64,000 bases of DNA from Porticoccus sp002341315 (GTDB lineage: Bacteria; Pseudomonadota; Gammaproteobacteria; Pseudomonadales; Porticoccaceae). The notes below the pieces were generated by a model, which worked only from the letters and a program-made list of their open reading frames with translations, had not been told where the DNA came from and made no database searches. This document shows, one piece after another, positions 17,340 to 26,917 of the stretch. Position numbers and translations under genes: made by a program. The stretch is taken from NCBI RefSeq assembly GCF_047634355.1, contig NZ_JBLIAL010000005.1. One strand, given 5' to 3'. The number at the start of each line of letters is the position of its first letter. Position 1 is the stretch's first letter.

Positions 17340-17649
17340 CTTCAAGTCCCTCTTCGAGTATTCAGAAAATTATAGTAGCAGGATGCCTGACACCCGGTTG
17401 CGGCGAAAGTAATACTGATACCGGAGGATTCGCCAGACATGTCTCAATATGCCCGATCAGTTCATCAGCGACCCTTTGACGGTACACGCTACCACGTTAC
17501 ACCAGACATGGAACGATCAGTGTGCTCACCGTTACCAATATAATTTTTCAATCCATTTCATAGTGAATGTAAATGCCGTATTTACGCGGGGCTAGGCTAT
17601 ATTGTGTACTGAACCACTTTATTTTTTGTATCTTATGGGAGCTACGTCA
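17340..17649. promoter_or_regulatory. Divergent katG-katG promoter region
   Basis: A 310 base non-coding gap serving two divergent peroxidase genes. It contains a perfect inverted repeat GTAAAT-N5-ATTTAC at 17569-17585, 64 bases before the rightward start, followed by a -10-like GGCTATATT. I saw no clear OxyR-type spaced ATAG elements, so the regulator is unknown. Confidence 0.4.
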
Positions 17650-19863
17650 ATGCTTACAAAAACAACACCTATAATTGCTGCTCTGGTGATAGCCATGTCG
17701 CAGGTCGTGACACCAAGTACGGCGATGGCCATGGGTGAGCCAAAATCCAACCAATTCTGGTGGCCTGAAAACCTGAACCTGAGCCCGCTTCGCCAGCACA
17801 GCCAGGAGTCCAATCCGATGGGGGACGACTTCGACTATGCCAAGGCGTTCGCAAGCCTGGATCTCGACACCGTCAAGAAAGACATTGAGACGTTGATGAA
17901 GACGCCGCAGGACTGGTGGCCCGCAGACTATGGTCATTACGGACCCTTTTTTATACGGATGGCCTGGCACTCTGCGGGCACCTACCGTGTCGCTGACGGT
18001 CGCGGTGGTGCTACCGGTGGACAACAGCGGTTTGAGCCGCTGAATAGCTGGCCGGACAACGTCAATCTCGACAAGGCACGGCGCTTATTGTGGCCGATCA
18101 AACAGAAATACGGCCGTAGCCTTTCCTGGGCCGATCTGATGGTTCTGACCGGCAATGTGGCGCTGGAATCCATGGGCTTCAAAACCTACGGCTTTGCCGG
18201 AGGCCGGACCGATGACTGGGAGCCAGATCTTGTCTATTGGGGCCCGGAAGCCGAGATGATGGGGCGAGAGCGCTACAACAAGAAAGGTGAGCTTGAAAAC
18301 CCCCTCGCTGCCACGCAGATGGGTCTCATTTACGTCAATCCGGAAGGCCCCGGCGGCAATCCTGATCCAGTGGCAGCTGGAAAGCAGATCCGGGAAAGTT
18401 TTGGTCGGATGGCGATGAATGATGAAGAAACCGTCGCTCTGATCGCCGGTGGCCATACCTTTGGCAAGACCCACGGCGCCCACAAACCTTCTGAATGTGT
18501 CGGCCCCGAGCCGACGGCCGCCCCTATCGAGAAGCAGGGGCTCGGCTGGGAAAACAAGTGTGGCAAAGGCAACGCTGAAGACACCGTCGGCAGCGGTCTG
18601 GAAGGCGCCTGGACTTCGGCACCCACCCAGTGGAGCATGATGTTCCTGCAAAATCTGTTCAACTTTGAATGGGAACAGACCCGCAGCCCGGCGGGTGGCA
18701 TCCAATGGAAGCCCAAGGGCGGGGCAGCGGCAAGCACAGTTCCCGACGCCCACGTTGAGGGTAAATTTCACGCACCCATGATGTTTACCACCGACTTGGC
18801 ACTTAAGGAAGATCCTGAGTACCGCAAGATAGCCCAGCGCTTCCTAAAGAACCCGGAAGAGTTTGAACTTGCCTTCGCCAAGGCGTGGTTCAAACTGATC
18901 CACCGTGATATGGGTCCTCGGGCACGCTATGTCGGCAGTGAGGTTCCTGAAGATACCATGCTGTGGCAGGACCCTATCCCGGCAGTGGATCACCCACTCA
19001 TTGACTCAAAAGACATCACCAAGCTGAAGTCAGACATCCTGGAATCAGGGTTGACGACCTCTGAACTGGTAAGAACTGCGTGGGCATCTGCCGCCACCTT
19101 CCGCGGTACCGACATGCGCGGTGGTGCCAATGGTTCACGGATTCGTCTTGCGCCACAAAACAAATGGGATGTGAACAACCCAACAGAGCTAGACAAGGTA
19201 TTAAAGCGTCTGGAGAAAATCCAGAAGGACTTTAATGGCTCACAATCGGGCGGCAAAAAAGTATCACTCGCCGACCTGATTGTTCTGGGCGGTGCCGCAG
19301 CCATTGAACAGGCCGCCAAGAATGCCGGACAGGATGTAGAGGTTCCCTTTAAACCGGGTCGCACCGATGCAACGCAGGCACAGACTGATGTCGACTCCTT
19401 CGCTGTGTTGGAGCCCACCGCAGACGGTTTCCGCAACTACTTCGGCAAAGGCCATTCCAGATCACCCGCAGACATGCTGGTGGACCGGGCCAGCCTGCTG
19501 ACCCTGACGGTGCCTGAAATGACCGTTCTCGTGGGAGGTATGCGCGCACTGGATGCAAACACCGGAAAATCCAAACACGGTGTATTTACCGACCGGCCCG
19601 GAACATTGAGCAATGATTTCTTTGTCAATCTGCTCGATATGTCCACCAAGTGGTCAAAAGCCAAGACTGACGGGATTTATGAGGGCAGTGATCGCAAAAC
19701 AGGCAAGCTCAAATGGACAGCAACACCTGTCGATCTTGTTTTTGGATCGAACTCCGAGTTGCGTGCCATTGCAGAAGTCTATGCTGCCAATGATGCAAAA
19801 GAGAAGTTCGTCAATGATTTTGTCGATGCATGGCACAAGGTAATGACGCTCGACCGTTTCTAA
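17650..19863 (+). CDS. katG: Catalase-peroxidase with N-terminal signal peptide
   Basis: The second catalase-peroxidase, 737 residues, diverging from the first. The N-terminus (MLTKTTPIIAALVIAMSQVV, then TPSTAMAMG) looks like a Sec signal peptide with cleavage near residue 27, so the enzyme is probably periplasmic, as with KatP-type enzymes. Arg103, Trp106 and His107 form the distal site (RMAWHSAGTYR). The proximal site is the standard AGGHTFGKTHGA. The Tyr of LIYVNPEG and the FGRMAM Met are present. The ATG at 17650 has GGGAGC at the right distance; earlier in-frame starts lack one. The sequence is clearly diverged from its neighbour, so this is not a recent duplication. Confidence 0.94.
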   Translation: MLTKTTPIIAALVIAMSQVVTPSTAMAMGEPKSNQFWWPENLNLSPLRQHSQESNPMGDDFDYAKAFASLDLDTVKKDIETLMKTPQDWWPADYGHYGPFFIRMAWHSAGTYRVADGRGGATGGQQRFEPLNSWPDNVNLDKARRLLWPIKQKYGRSLSWADLMVLTGNVALESMGFKTYGFAGGRTDDWEPDLVYWGPEAEMMGRERYNKKGELENPLAATQMGLIYVNPEGPGGNPDPVAAGKQIRESFGRMAMNDEETVALIAGGHTFGKTHGAHKPSECVGPEPTAAPIEKQGLGWENKCGKGNAEDTVGSGLEGAWTSAPTQWSMMFLQNLFNFEWEQTRSPAGGIQWKPKGGAAASTVPDAHVEGKFHAPMMFTTDLALKEDPEYRKIAQRFLKNPEEFELAFAKAWFKLIHRDMGPRARYVGSEVPEDTMLWQDPIPAVDHPLIDSKDITKLKSDILESGLTTSELVRTAWASAATFRGTDMRGGANGSRIRLAPQNKWDVNNPTELDKVLKRLEKIQKDFNGSQSGGKKVSLADLIVLGGAAAIEQAAKNAGQDVEVPFKPGRTDATQAQTDVDSFAVLEPTADGFRNYFGKGHSRSPADMLVDRASLLTLTVPEMTVLVGGMRALDANTGKSKHGVFTDRPGTLSNDFFVNLLDMSTKWSKAKTDGIYEGSDRKTGKLKWTATPVDLVFGSNSELRAIAEVYAANDAKEKFVNDFVDAWHKVMTLDRF

Positions 19864-19980
19864 CCCGGTCAACTTTAATTTCAACAGGGAAGGTGCTCGC
19901 TAAGGCAGAAAAACGAAGCCATTCGAGCACCGGACTCCGGTTCCGAGAAGCGGTTATTTCTCTTTTTCGGAGTTGATACA

Positions 19981-20013
19981 AAAAACGGCGGTGTTAACAA
20001 CACCGCCGTTTTT
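19981..20013. terminator. Bidirectional terminator
   Basis: A perfect 15 bp stem with an AAC loop, starting AAAAACGGCGG and ending CCGCCGTTTTT. It lies between the convergent katG and ligase genes and can serve both. Confidence 0.9.
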
Positions 20014-20092
20014 CTTTATCCGGCACCCCCCACAGGAAATCATCAAGAACAGCCGGAAACTCCCTGAGCAACGGAGTATTCACCTCATTCAA

Positions 20093-21493
20093 TCATTGGA
20101 ATAATTTGAGTAGTTCTCTTTTCAACACTTTTCCCTGGGAGTTTCTGGGAAAACTGTCCAACACAATAATCCGGCGGGGGGCTCTCAATCCCAGGCTTGC
20201 CCTGACAAAACCTCGAAGTTCCACTGTAGTCGCTGACACTCCGGCCCTTAGGATAACGGCAGCAACCGGGATTTGCCCATGCACCTGCGAAGGCAACCCA
20301 AGTGCCGCCACACAGTCGACATCAGGGTGGCTCTCCAGCACTCGCTCAATCTCGGCGGGAAAGATATTGAGCCCATTGAGAATGATCATGTCATCAGTTC
20401 GCCCATCCAGAACGAGCTGTCCACCAGCATGGATGTGCCCCAGATCCCCTGGATAAAACCAACCGTCCCTGAATCTTTTTGCCGTGTCTGAGGGTGAGTT
20501 CAGATAGCTACTGGCTACTCCCTCGGCCCGAATACGAATCTCTCCTCGTTCACCCTGTGGCAGCGGGCAACCCTGACCGTTCACTATTTCCAGCTCGACA
20601 CCATCAAGTGGTATGCCAACCGCGCCCGCTTCATCATGATCACCGGGGCCGGCCATGGAGATGGCACCACATTCTGTGGCGGCGTATCTGACATAAAGGT
20701 TAGTGGTCACTTTTTCCTGAATCGCACGACGAACCGCATAGGGAACGGCTGAACCACCCGTACGGACCTTGAGTCCGGACAGCTTGCCCGCTGTATTCAG
20801 TGCGGTCAGGTCCGAAGCGTGCATACGCGAAATGTCCAGACAACTTACCCGGTGCTGTAAAACAAACTGAACCAGATCAAATTTTCCCTGTGGCTTGAAG
20901 ACATTGGTTCCACCCTGCCAGACACAATAAAACCTGTGCCTTTTGGAATTGTTGTGTTCGATGGAGGCAAGTCTCAGCAGACGGTCGCCAGCATACTCAC
21001 TGTGACGGTCCGCCTGGGCGGCAATCTGTGCTTCACTGAATGGCACGACATTCACATCACCGGTAGTACCTGAGGTTCTGAAGTACAAAACACCGGCAGC
21101 AACTATTTGCCCTACGGGGAGAAACGCCGGAGTCGGAGATTCGCCACAACGGCAATCCAGGAATTTATGTGCGTCTGCGGACTCAATCAGCCGGGTCACC
21201 GAAACCCTGCGGGCCAGGCTGGTTCGCAATTGCGGGGAATCATGCCCCGGAAGGGTAATAATACTGGCACCTGTTGCCAAAAGAGCAAGACTGATTATCA
21301 GGTGATCGACTTCGCTTTCAACACGGATTCCCACCACTTCTGACGGGCCGAATCCGGCTGCATCGAGGTTTAAAGCGGTTTTTTTGACACAGTCGAAAAG
21401 CTCACCGTACGTGAGGGACAGGCTCTCTGAGATAATGGCCGGATACGCCATTTTATTCGCAGCATGTGCCGCGAGTTTGGCAAAAAAGCCCAT
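20093..21493 (-). CDS. AMP-dependent acyl/aryl ligase (adenylate-forming)
   Basis: Class I adenylate-forming enzyme of 466 residues that activates a carboxylic acid with ATP and probably passes it to CoA or a carrier protein. The P-loop TSGTTGDVNVVP is at 140-151, YAATECG (A5) at 270-276, the YPGDLG region (A7) at about 347, GRTDDMIILNG (A8) at 364-374 and the catalytic A10 lysine is Lys455 (NSQGKVLKRE). It is shorter than most acyl-CoA synthetases, mainly in the N-terminal domain. It is the last gene of a leftward cluster after an acyl carrier protein and an alpha/beta hydrolase. Loading of that carrier protein is an inference from this context. Confidence 0.88.
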   Translation of the reverse strand: MGFFAKLAAHAANKMAYPAIISESLSLTYGELFDCVKKTALNLDAAGFGPSEVVGIRVESEVDHLIISLALLATGASIITLPGHDSPQLRTSLARRVSVTRLIESADAHKFLDCRCGESPTPAFLPVGQIVAAGVLYFRTSGTTGDVNVVPFSEAQIAAQADRHSEYAGDRLLRLASIEHNNSKRHRFYCVWQGGTNVFKPQGKFDLVQFVLQHRVSCLDISRMHASDLTALNTAGKLSGLKVRTGGSAVPYAVRRAIQEKVTTNLYVRYAATECGAISMAGPGDHDEAGAVGIPLDGVELEIVNGQGCPLPQGERGEIRIRAEGVASSYLNSPSDTAKRFRDGWFYPGDLGHIHAGGQLVLDGRTDDMIILNGLNIFPAEIERVLESHPDVDCVAALGLPSQVHGQIPVAAVILRAGVSATTVELRGFVRASLGLRAPRRIIVLDSFPRNSQGKVLKRELLKLFQ

Positions 21494-21532
21494 ATTAAAT
21501 TACCTTCAAAAAGGAATTTATCCCTAAAAAAA

Positions 21533-22513
21533 TCAATCACTCCCGGGTAAACCGGCATCGAATAGCGCCCTCTGCAGAACACCACCCAGCTCACCCCGCT
21601 CAAGCAGCGGAAATAGCGCGACATGTCCGGCGCCTGGAACCGGAACAAGCCTCACTGACGGGAGGATCGATTCGATCACCCCCGCAGACTCAGCATCTTT
21701 AATGCTGTTCTCACCATAAATGATATGCACAGGAGGCGGTTTCTCGCCCATGCCAAAGTGCTTGAAAAGCCCCGGAGCCCCCTCACCGTCAGCAAATGAA
21801 TGCCAGCGGTCGTCCTCCGGATTATTCGGGCTGACACTGAGACATGCATCGGCCTGCCAGTACAGCGCGGATAAAAGGGCAGGCATTGCCCCGCCACTGG
21901 TGCCAACCGTCACAACTCTGCGGTACTCATCAAACTTCAACAGGATTTTAAGTGCCGCAAGCGATGATTGCAGATCAGACGTCAGCTCCTGGATGCCCGT
22001 TCGATAACCTTTGTGCTTTTCTGTTCGGAGTAAAACCACGTCAGCATTGTTTGCATCTATCGATTGCAGAAATACCGGCGTCGGCATCATCATGCGCTGG
22101 AAGTTTCCGCTAAAACAGACCACCAATGTTTTGCCGGCGCGGTCACCACCGGCCTCATAGATAACGACAGCCCGCCCCAGGCGTTTTCGCACAAAAGGGG
22201 CAGGCGCATTGTTGCCCGCAGCAAGCAAGTATTGATCATGGAGTTTTGCCAGCCAGACTTTCGACAGCTCACGGGTATTAATCGAAATGTATTTTCTGAC
22301 GACACTGTCTTTTCCGAGAATATTTCTTCGGATTCTGAAAAAAGCCTGAATGATTTTTTTCCACAACCAGCTATTCCCTTTTCGGGTAATGAACTCACCC
22401 CGCAAAGCAGCCAGCTCCAACGGCGTCATCCGGTTTTCAAGGGTAATATGAAGTTTATTCAGCTGGTTGGGTGACTGACAGCGCGCAGCAAGGCGTTTAT
22501 ACAATTTATTCAC
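21533..22513 (-). CDS. Alpha/beta hydrolase
   Basis: A 326-residue protein whose second half has the alpha/beta-hydrolase fold. The nucleophile elbow is GTSGG at 204-208 (Ser206). An acid candidate follows YGENSIKDAE near 268-275. The catalytic histidine is His297 in VPGAGHVALF. The basic N-terminal ~110 residues have no domain I recognise. The GTG start at 22513 overlaps the acyl carrier gene by 8 bases, so the two are translationally coupled. A thioesterase or acyl-transfer role on the carrier-bound acyl group fits the context but is not shown by the sequence. Confidence 0.75.
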   Translation of the reverse strand: MNKLYKRLAARCQSPNQLNKLHITLENRMTPLELAALRGEFITRKGNSWLWKKIIQAFFRIRRNILGKDSVVRKYISINTRELSKVWLAKLHDQYLLAAGNNAPAPFVRKRLGRAVVIYEAGGDRAGKTLVVCFSGNFQRMMMPTPVFLQSIDANNADVVLLRTEKHKGYRTGIQELTSDLQSSLAALKILLKFDEYRRVVTVGTSGGAMPALLSALYWQADACLSVSPNNPEDDRWHSFADGEGAPGLFKHFGMGEKPPPVHIIYGENSIKDAESAGVIESILPSVRLVPVPGAGHVALFPLLERGELGGVLQRALFDAGLPGSD

Positions 22514-22772
22514 AGTGTCTCACTACAGTATCAACCAACCGACCAAGTGTACCCAGACTGTTCAGATCCTCGGGCAAAACAGTCAGTCCCCATTCAGCCT
22601 CCAGCCCAATACAGAGCTCCATCGCTGACAGACTGTCTATTTCCAACTCGGCCAGATCGATATCCCAGACTCCAGCGACAAAATCGCTTTCGGCAACCGT
22701 ATCCCGAAGGTAAAAAATTCCGGCGTCCTGCAAGATAGGAGCAAGCAACTCTCTGATAGCAGTTTTGTTCAT
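22506..22772 (-). CDS. Stand-alone acyl carrier protein
   Basis: A small acidic helical carrier (88 residues from the ATG; 94 if a TTG at 22790 is used). The phosphopantetheine attachment serine lies in EIDSLSAMELC, the DSL motif. Downstream GLEAEWGLTVLPEDL matches the helix III region of acyl carrier proteins. It is not the fatty-acid synthase AcpP, since it lacks fab neighbours and its sequence differs. It is the first gene of the cluster with the hydrolase and the ligase. Confidence 0.85.
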   Translation of the reverse strand: MNKTAIRELLAPILQDAGIFYLRDTVAESDFVAGVWDIDLAELEIDSLSAMELCIGLEAEWGLTVLPEDLNSLGTLGRLVDTVVRHCE

Positions 22773-23015
22773 TTCAATATGATCCGGCAATTTGCACCAT
22801 AACCACCGTTCTATCCCAGCCAGTAATCAAGAATCGCAAATTGGAACACGACAGCTGACAATATGAAACATTTGCCGGACAACTTACCCATCAACAAAAA
22901 TCTGGGCGACAGACCGGCATTTTGCATCGAATCAAATGCATTTCAGCCACTGACCGGTTGCCTACACCGGGTAATCCAATGATAATTTAGCGTATGGCTT
23001 AATCAGGGGTTTTCT

Positions 23016-24704
23016 TTGAGCATCAAAACACGTTTCCAACTTCTGACGGCAGCCCTCATCGTTATTTCCTCCCTGTGCGCCTGGCTGCTGTTCCAACAGG
23101 TTGCTAAAAATATTATCGAGGAATGGGGACTGCGCGCCGCCGATATTCAGGTGCGCTACGACAGCACCCGCCTGCTCAAACCGATTGAGCGGGAAATTGC
23201 GCTGGCCCGGCAGATGGCCGACTCCCGCGTCATCCAGAACTGGGCAAAAAACGAGGATGACCCCACACTCACCGCCGAGGCCATCCGCGAGATGGAGAGC
23301 TATCGCCGCAACTTTAGTGCGCAAAATTATTTTGTGGCGCTCAAGCAATCCGGCTCCTATTACTACAACAACGCCGAGGACGAGTTTTCCGGCAAACAGC
23401 TTCGCTACACGCTGGACAGTGACAAGCCCGATGACGCCTGGTTCTACCAGCTACTCAAACTGAACAAGTCCTTTCACATCAATGTCAATCCGGATACGCA
23501 GCTGGGCATTACCCAACTGTGGATTGACGTGCAAATGAAAGACGGCGATAACACACTGGGTATTGTCGGCACCGGCCTGCCTCTGGAGGCGTTCCTGGAG
23601 GAAATCGTCGATATCGAGCAACCCGGTATCACGACCGTGTTTGTGGATCATACAGGCGCCATTCAGTTACACCGCGACCCCGGCATCATTGATTACGCCA
23701 GTCTGGTAAAACCGGAAGGCCAGAAAAACACCATTGAGTTGCTCTTTGACCAACCACGTGATCAACAGGCCCTCTGGAATACAATGACAACCCTGCGCGA
23801 GGTCGGTGGCAAAACCAGTGAGGTAAAAAGCCAGTTCGTGGTCATTGACGGCAAGCGCTATCTGGCGGGTGTTGTCTACCTGCCTTCTCTGGACTGGTTT
23901 GAGCTCACACTACTGGATCTGCAGGAAGTGATTCCTGTCAGCAGTTTTGCAGCAATGATGTTGCTGTTTACCCTCATTCTGTTGGTCGCCATATTGCTGG
24001 TGCACCTGGCGCTGCGAAAGCTGGTTCTGACACCGGTGGCAGCTCTGGATAACGCCATGCTCAAAGTAAAAAGTGGCGACCTTCGGCCTGCCGATCTGCC
24101 GAGCGGGTCGGGAGAAATCGGTCGACTGATCAACCATTTTTCCGACATGGCCGAGGCAATTCGCAATCACACGAAGGAACTGGAAACCCGGGTCAAGGAC
24201 CGCACACAGGCGCTCAACGAACTGACCAAGCTCGACCCACTAACCGGCCTGCTCAACCGCCGGGGCATGAACCTCCAGCTGACCCAGGAGATAGACCGTT
24301 CACACCGCCAGCAAAACACCTTCGGCATCATCTGGCTCGACCTCGATCATTTCAAGACTATCAATGATTCCTTCGGACACGCGGTCGGCGACCGTGCGCT
24401 GGTCAATGTTGCCGGCCTTCTGAAAGCGGGTATCAGGCCCTATGATCATGCCGCCCGATGGGGCGGGGACGAATTTCTGGTGCTGCTTTCACCCTGTGAT
24501 GAAACCACGCTACAGCAGATCGGAGAGCGCCTGCGGTTGAGCATTGAGCAGACCGGGCTGCTGGAGGGACGAAAAATAACCGTCAGTGTTGGCAGCTGTC
24601 TGGCACAACCGGGAGACCAGTTGGAAACACTGCTGAAATCCGCAGACGATGCACTTTATGAAGCCAAAGCCTCAGGCCGCAACCGTATGATCAAGGCCGG
24701 TTGA
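23016..24704 (+). CDS. Membrane diguanylate cyclase (Cache-HAMP-GGDEF)
   Basis: Makes cyclic di-GMP in response to an external signal. TM1 spans about residues 8-28, a periplasmic Cache-type sensor region 30-300, TM2 about 307-332, HAMP about 333-385, then a short coiled coil and the GGDEF domain (400-562). The active site is GGDEF at 483-487 with the LDPLTGLLNRRG start. The product-inhibition I-site RPYD lies at 474-477, exactly five residues before GGDEF, so feedback control should be intact. The TTG start at 23016 follows AGGGG. It is monocistronic and divergent from the acyl carrier cluster. Confidence 0.93.
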   Translation: MSIKTRFQLLTAALIVISSLCAWLLFQQVAKNIIEEWGLRAADIQVRYDSTRLLKPIEREIALARQMADSRVIQNWAKNEDDPTLTAEAIREMESYRRNFSAQNYFVALKQSGSYYYNNAEDEFSGKQLRYTLDSDKPDDAWFYQLLKLNKSFHINVNPDTQLGITQLWIDVQMKDGDNTLGIVGTGLPLEAFLEEIVDIEQPGITTVFVDHTGAIQLHRDPGIIDYASLVKPEGQKNTIELLFDQPRDQQALWNTMTTLREVGGKTSEVKSQFVVIDGKRYLAGVVYLPSLDWFELTLLDLQEVIPVSSFAAMMLLFTLILLVAILLVHLALRKLVLTPVAALDNAMLKVKSGDLRPADLPSGSGEIGRLINHFSDMAEAIRNHTKELETRVKDRTQALNELTKLDPLTGLLNRRGMNLQLTQEIDRSHRQQNTFGIIWLDLDHFKTINDSFGHAVGDRALVNVAGLLKAGIRPYDHAARWGGDEFLVLLSPCDETTLQQIGERLRLSIEQTGLLEGRKITVSVGSCLAQPGDQLETLLKSADDALYEAKASGRNRMIKAG

Positions 24705-24834
24705 CCGGAGAAAGAGGAAGGCGCTGTCGTATGCGCTTAGCCAATGACAAGATAGCCAGGCAACCGATCTATTAGCAGGCTGGCCTATAGCAATTCATGT
24801 GGGGCGGGCGTTCTGAACTGAACTGCCCGTCGGA

Positions 24835-25017
24835 TTACGCCCGACCGTCAGTATTTTCCAGCGCCTTGATTTTCTGATAGATCCCGTCCGCTTCCTCGCT
24901 CAATTCCGCATACCTTTGAATATTGCCTGATCGTTGTGCCTCCATGGCTTGCTGAAGTTTGCTCTGATAGCCCTTCTGCAGCTTTTCCAGCGGATTTTTT
25001 CTGAACAGTCCAAACAT
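24835..25017 (-). CDS. DUF6435 (Lacal_2735-type) small protein
   Basis: A 60-residue helical protein beginning MFGLFRKNPLEKLQKGYQ, the conserved start of the DUF6435/Lacal_2735 family. The function is unknown. The rest is a charged helix pair (AMEAQRSGNIQRYAELSEE). I chose the second ATG (25017) because AAGAGA is then seven bases upstream. It stands alone between the diguanylate cyclase and a dehydrogenase gene. Confidence 0.75.
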   Translation of the reverse strand: MFGLFRKNPLEKLQKGYQSKLQQAMEAQRSGNIQRYAELSEEADGIYQKIKALENTDGRA

Positions 25018-25189
25018 AGTCATTCTCTTGTTGCAGGGTTCATAACAACCGCGATGGGAAAGCGGCCAGTCATAACTCCTACGATCCGAACGACGTTTTG
25101 GACCGGTACCCGGTAGAGAATTGGCCTAATCCAACCACCGGGTATCGTCCTCGGTTAGCCTCTCGCGTTCCGACATCAGGGCAACTCTG

Positions 25190-26212
25190 TCAGGTTAAGT
25201 AGGTTTCCAGACTGAATGCCCGATAGCGCAGCCGGGGTAATTTCTCGGCAGTGATAAAGCCGGGCGGGGCGTTGATCACATCGGGGATTCGGTTGACCAG
25301 TTGGGTACAGGTAGTCATGGCGGTGGGAACAGCCCCGTTGGACAGTTCAACGTCGGGCTCACCCGCTATTTGCCAGTGGTTCATGTCGGCCTGATTAGGC
25401 CGATACACACAACCGGTCATTTCGAACACAAAGCTCGGCCCTTCACTGGTTCTGATTTCATCGATATCGGTAAAACCCAGAACATGACCAACGGGAACCG
25501 TGATTCCCAGGGAGGCGACCGGCAGAGGTTCCGTCGCCAGTACCGGCCGCGACGTGGTGGTAATCGACAGGGGCGTCAGCCCGGTATCCGCCACCAGTGC
25601 ATCCAACACATTGCGACCAAAGGTGGGTGGTCGCGAAGCGGACTCCAGCCACATGTTGAACTGTTCCGGAGTGGTGCCAACCTGTTGCTCGCGAGCCAGT
25701 TCGGGGCCGTAATCGTCGACATTCCAGCTGGCCTGCCCCAGCACTTTGTCTATACGGTGGGTCGTACCCATCAACATACTCACCATATTGAGCCAGTAGC
25801 TGTCCTGATGGCCGGAACCCGTCAAAGTCACACCGGTGCGTTTGGCGATCCCGTCCAGCTCTGTAGTAATTTCGGGTGAGGTTTCCCACGGGTACAGTGC
25901 TTCTTCAGACAATGTCACCGCATTTACGCCGTGCTCGGCACACAGACGGAGCTGCTCCTGTGCATCGGACATATAGCTGTTGACGGCGATAACCGCAATA
26001 TCGGCTCCACGACTCAACACCTCCGCTGCATCATTGCTCACGGCGACTCCCAGCTGACGTCCGAGCCCGGTGAGTTCCCCCAGGTCTTTGCCGACTTTTG
26101 CCGGACTACGGGAAATGGCCCCGATAATCTCGACCCCCTTGTCGAGCAACATGCGGGTAATGATCGAATTCATTGTCCCGACGCCATAGACCACAGCTTT
26201 GATTTTTTTCAT
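25190..26212 (-). CDS. Dihydrodipicolinate reductase-like NAD(P)-dependent dehydrogenase
   Basis: A Rossmann-fold enzyme of 340 residues. The nucleotide-binding turn is near the N-terminus (KIKAVVYGVGTMNS), and the layout resembles dihydrodipicolinate reductase N-domain proteins such as 2,4-diaminopentanoate dehydrogenase. The conserved SGHQDSYW segment at about residue 135 probably belongs to the active site. The substrate cannot be read from the sequence; an amino-acid or amine dehydrogenase is the usual annotation. The ATG at 26212 has AGAGGG upstream; the frame extends 22 codons further without a better start. No obvious partner gene lies nearby. Confidence 0.7.
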   Translation of the reverse strand: MKKIKAVVYGVGTMNSIITRMLLDKGVEIIGAISRSPAKVGKDLGELTGLGRQLGVAVSNDAAEVLSRGADIAVIAVNSYMSDAQEQLRLCAEHGVNAVTLSEEALYPWETSPEITTELDGIAKRTGVTLTGSGHQDSYWLNMVSMLMGTTHRIDKVLGQASWNVDDYGPELAREQQVGTTPEQFNMWLESASRPPTFGRNVLDALVADTGLTPLSITTTSRPVLATEPLPVASLGITVPVGHVLGFTDIDEIRTSEGPSFVFEMTGCVYRPNQADMNHWQIAGEPDVELSNGAVPTAMTTCTQLVNRIPDVINAPPGFITAEKLPRLRYRAFSLETYLT

Positions 26213-26397
26213 GGATACCACCCTCTCGTTATTATCGTGTTCAGTTACATCGGTCTGTAGTCGACATAACAGTGCCACAGTATAGGCAAGCTCAAGAGCA
26301 GATGGTAACCCCGATCCGTATTGCAGTTATGCCAAAAACAACTGACTCGATGATGGACAACCCTGTTGGGGTCAATGATGAAAATTGTGAACAGAGC

Positions 26398-26886
26398 CTA
26401 ATGCATCGCCCGACTCAGCACGTGGGACTGGGTCGGGTCGCCACCGGGGAGACCGTAGCCAGCCAGGGAGGCTTCGCTGATTTTTTCCAGCGCCCTGGAA
26501 ATGGCTTCCCGGTAAATAGCTGACTGATCTCCACGGACAAATTCACCGGCCTCAAGTACCGCATAGTACGTCGTCAACAGATAGTTCTTCTCGAGATGAA
26601 ACTGCCCCAACTGCCTGTAACAGGCAGCCGTACCATGACCGGCATCCACTAGCCTGTCCACATCGGCACACCCCCCGGCCTGAACCTGTACCGACTGACA
26701 GTCATTGGCCAACAGAATCATGGCAATTTCAAAACCGCTACCAAAATGGGGGAGCGCTGCCCGATAGTGGCTGCGTGTCACAAACACCTGCCCTTCCTGC
26801 ATACACCGCTCCCAGTAACGCCTTGCCATACAGGGGTTGGCCGACAGCAACTGCCTGTGATGAACACACAGGAATTGTGGTTCCAT
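26398..26886 (-). CDS. Unknown protein in the haem-uptake operon
   Basis: A 162-residue protein I do not recognise. It has seven cysteines spread along its length and a helical, TPR-like pattern with short repeating helices (HYRAALPHFGSGFEIAM, then ACYRQLGQFHLEKNYLLTTY). It has no signal peptide or membrane segment. An excellent ribosome site (AGGAGAG) precedes the ATG at 26886. It lies 31 bases after hutZ on the same strand, so it is likely co-transcribed with the haem receptor, hutX and hutZ. A role in haem or iron handling is inferred from position only. Confidence 0.6.
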   Translation of the reverse strand: MEPQFLCVHHRQLLSANPCMARRYWERCMQEGQVFVTRSHYRAALPHFGSGFEIAMILLANDCQSVQVQAGGCADVDRLVDAGHGTAACYRQLGQFHLEKNYLLTTYYAVLEAGEFVRGDQSAIYREAISRALEKISEASLAGYGLPGGDPTQSHVLSRAMH

Positions 26887-26917
26887 AGCAATTCTCTCCT
26901 CTCAGTTAATGGATATT

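Noticed and set aside
18085..18771. A 228-residue open frame opposite the exported katG
   Set aside because: It overlaps conserved KatG sequence, including the proximal haem site, with no independent support.
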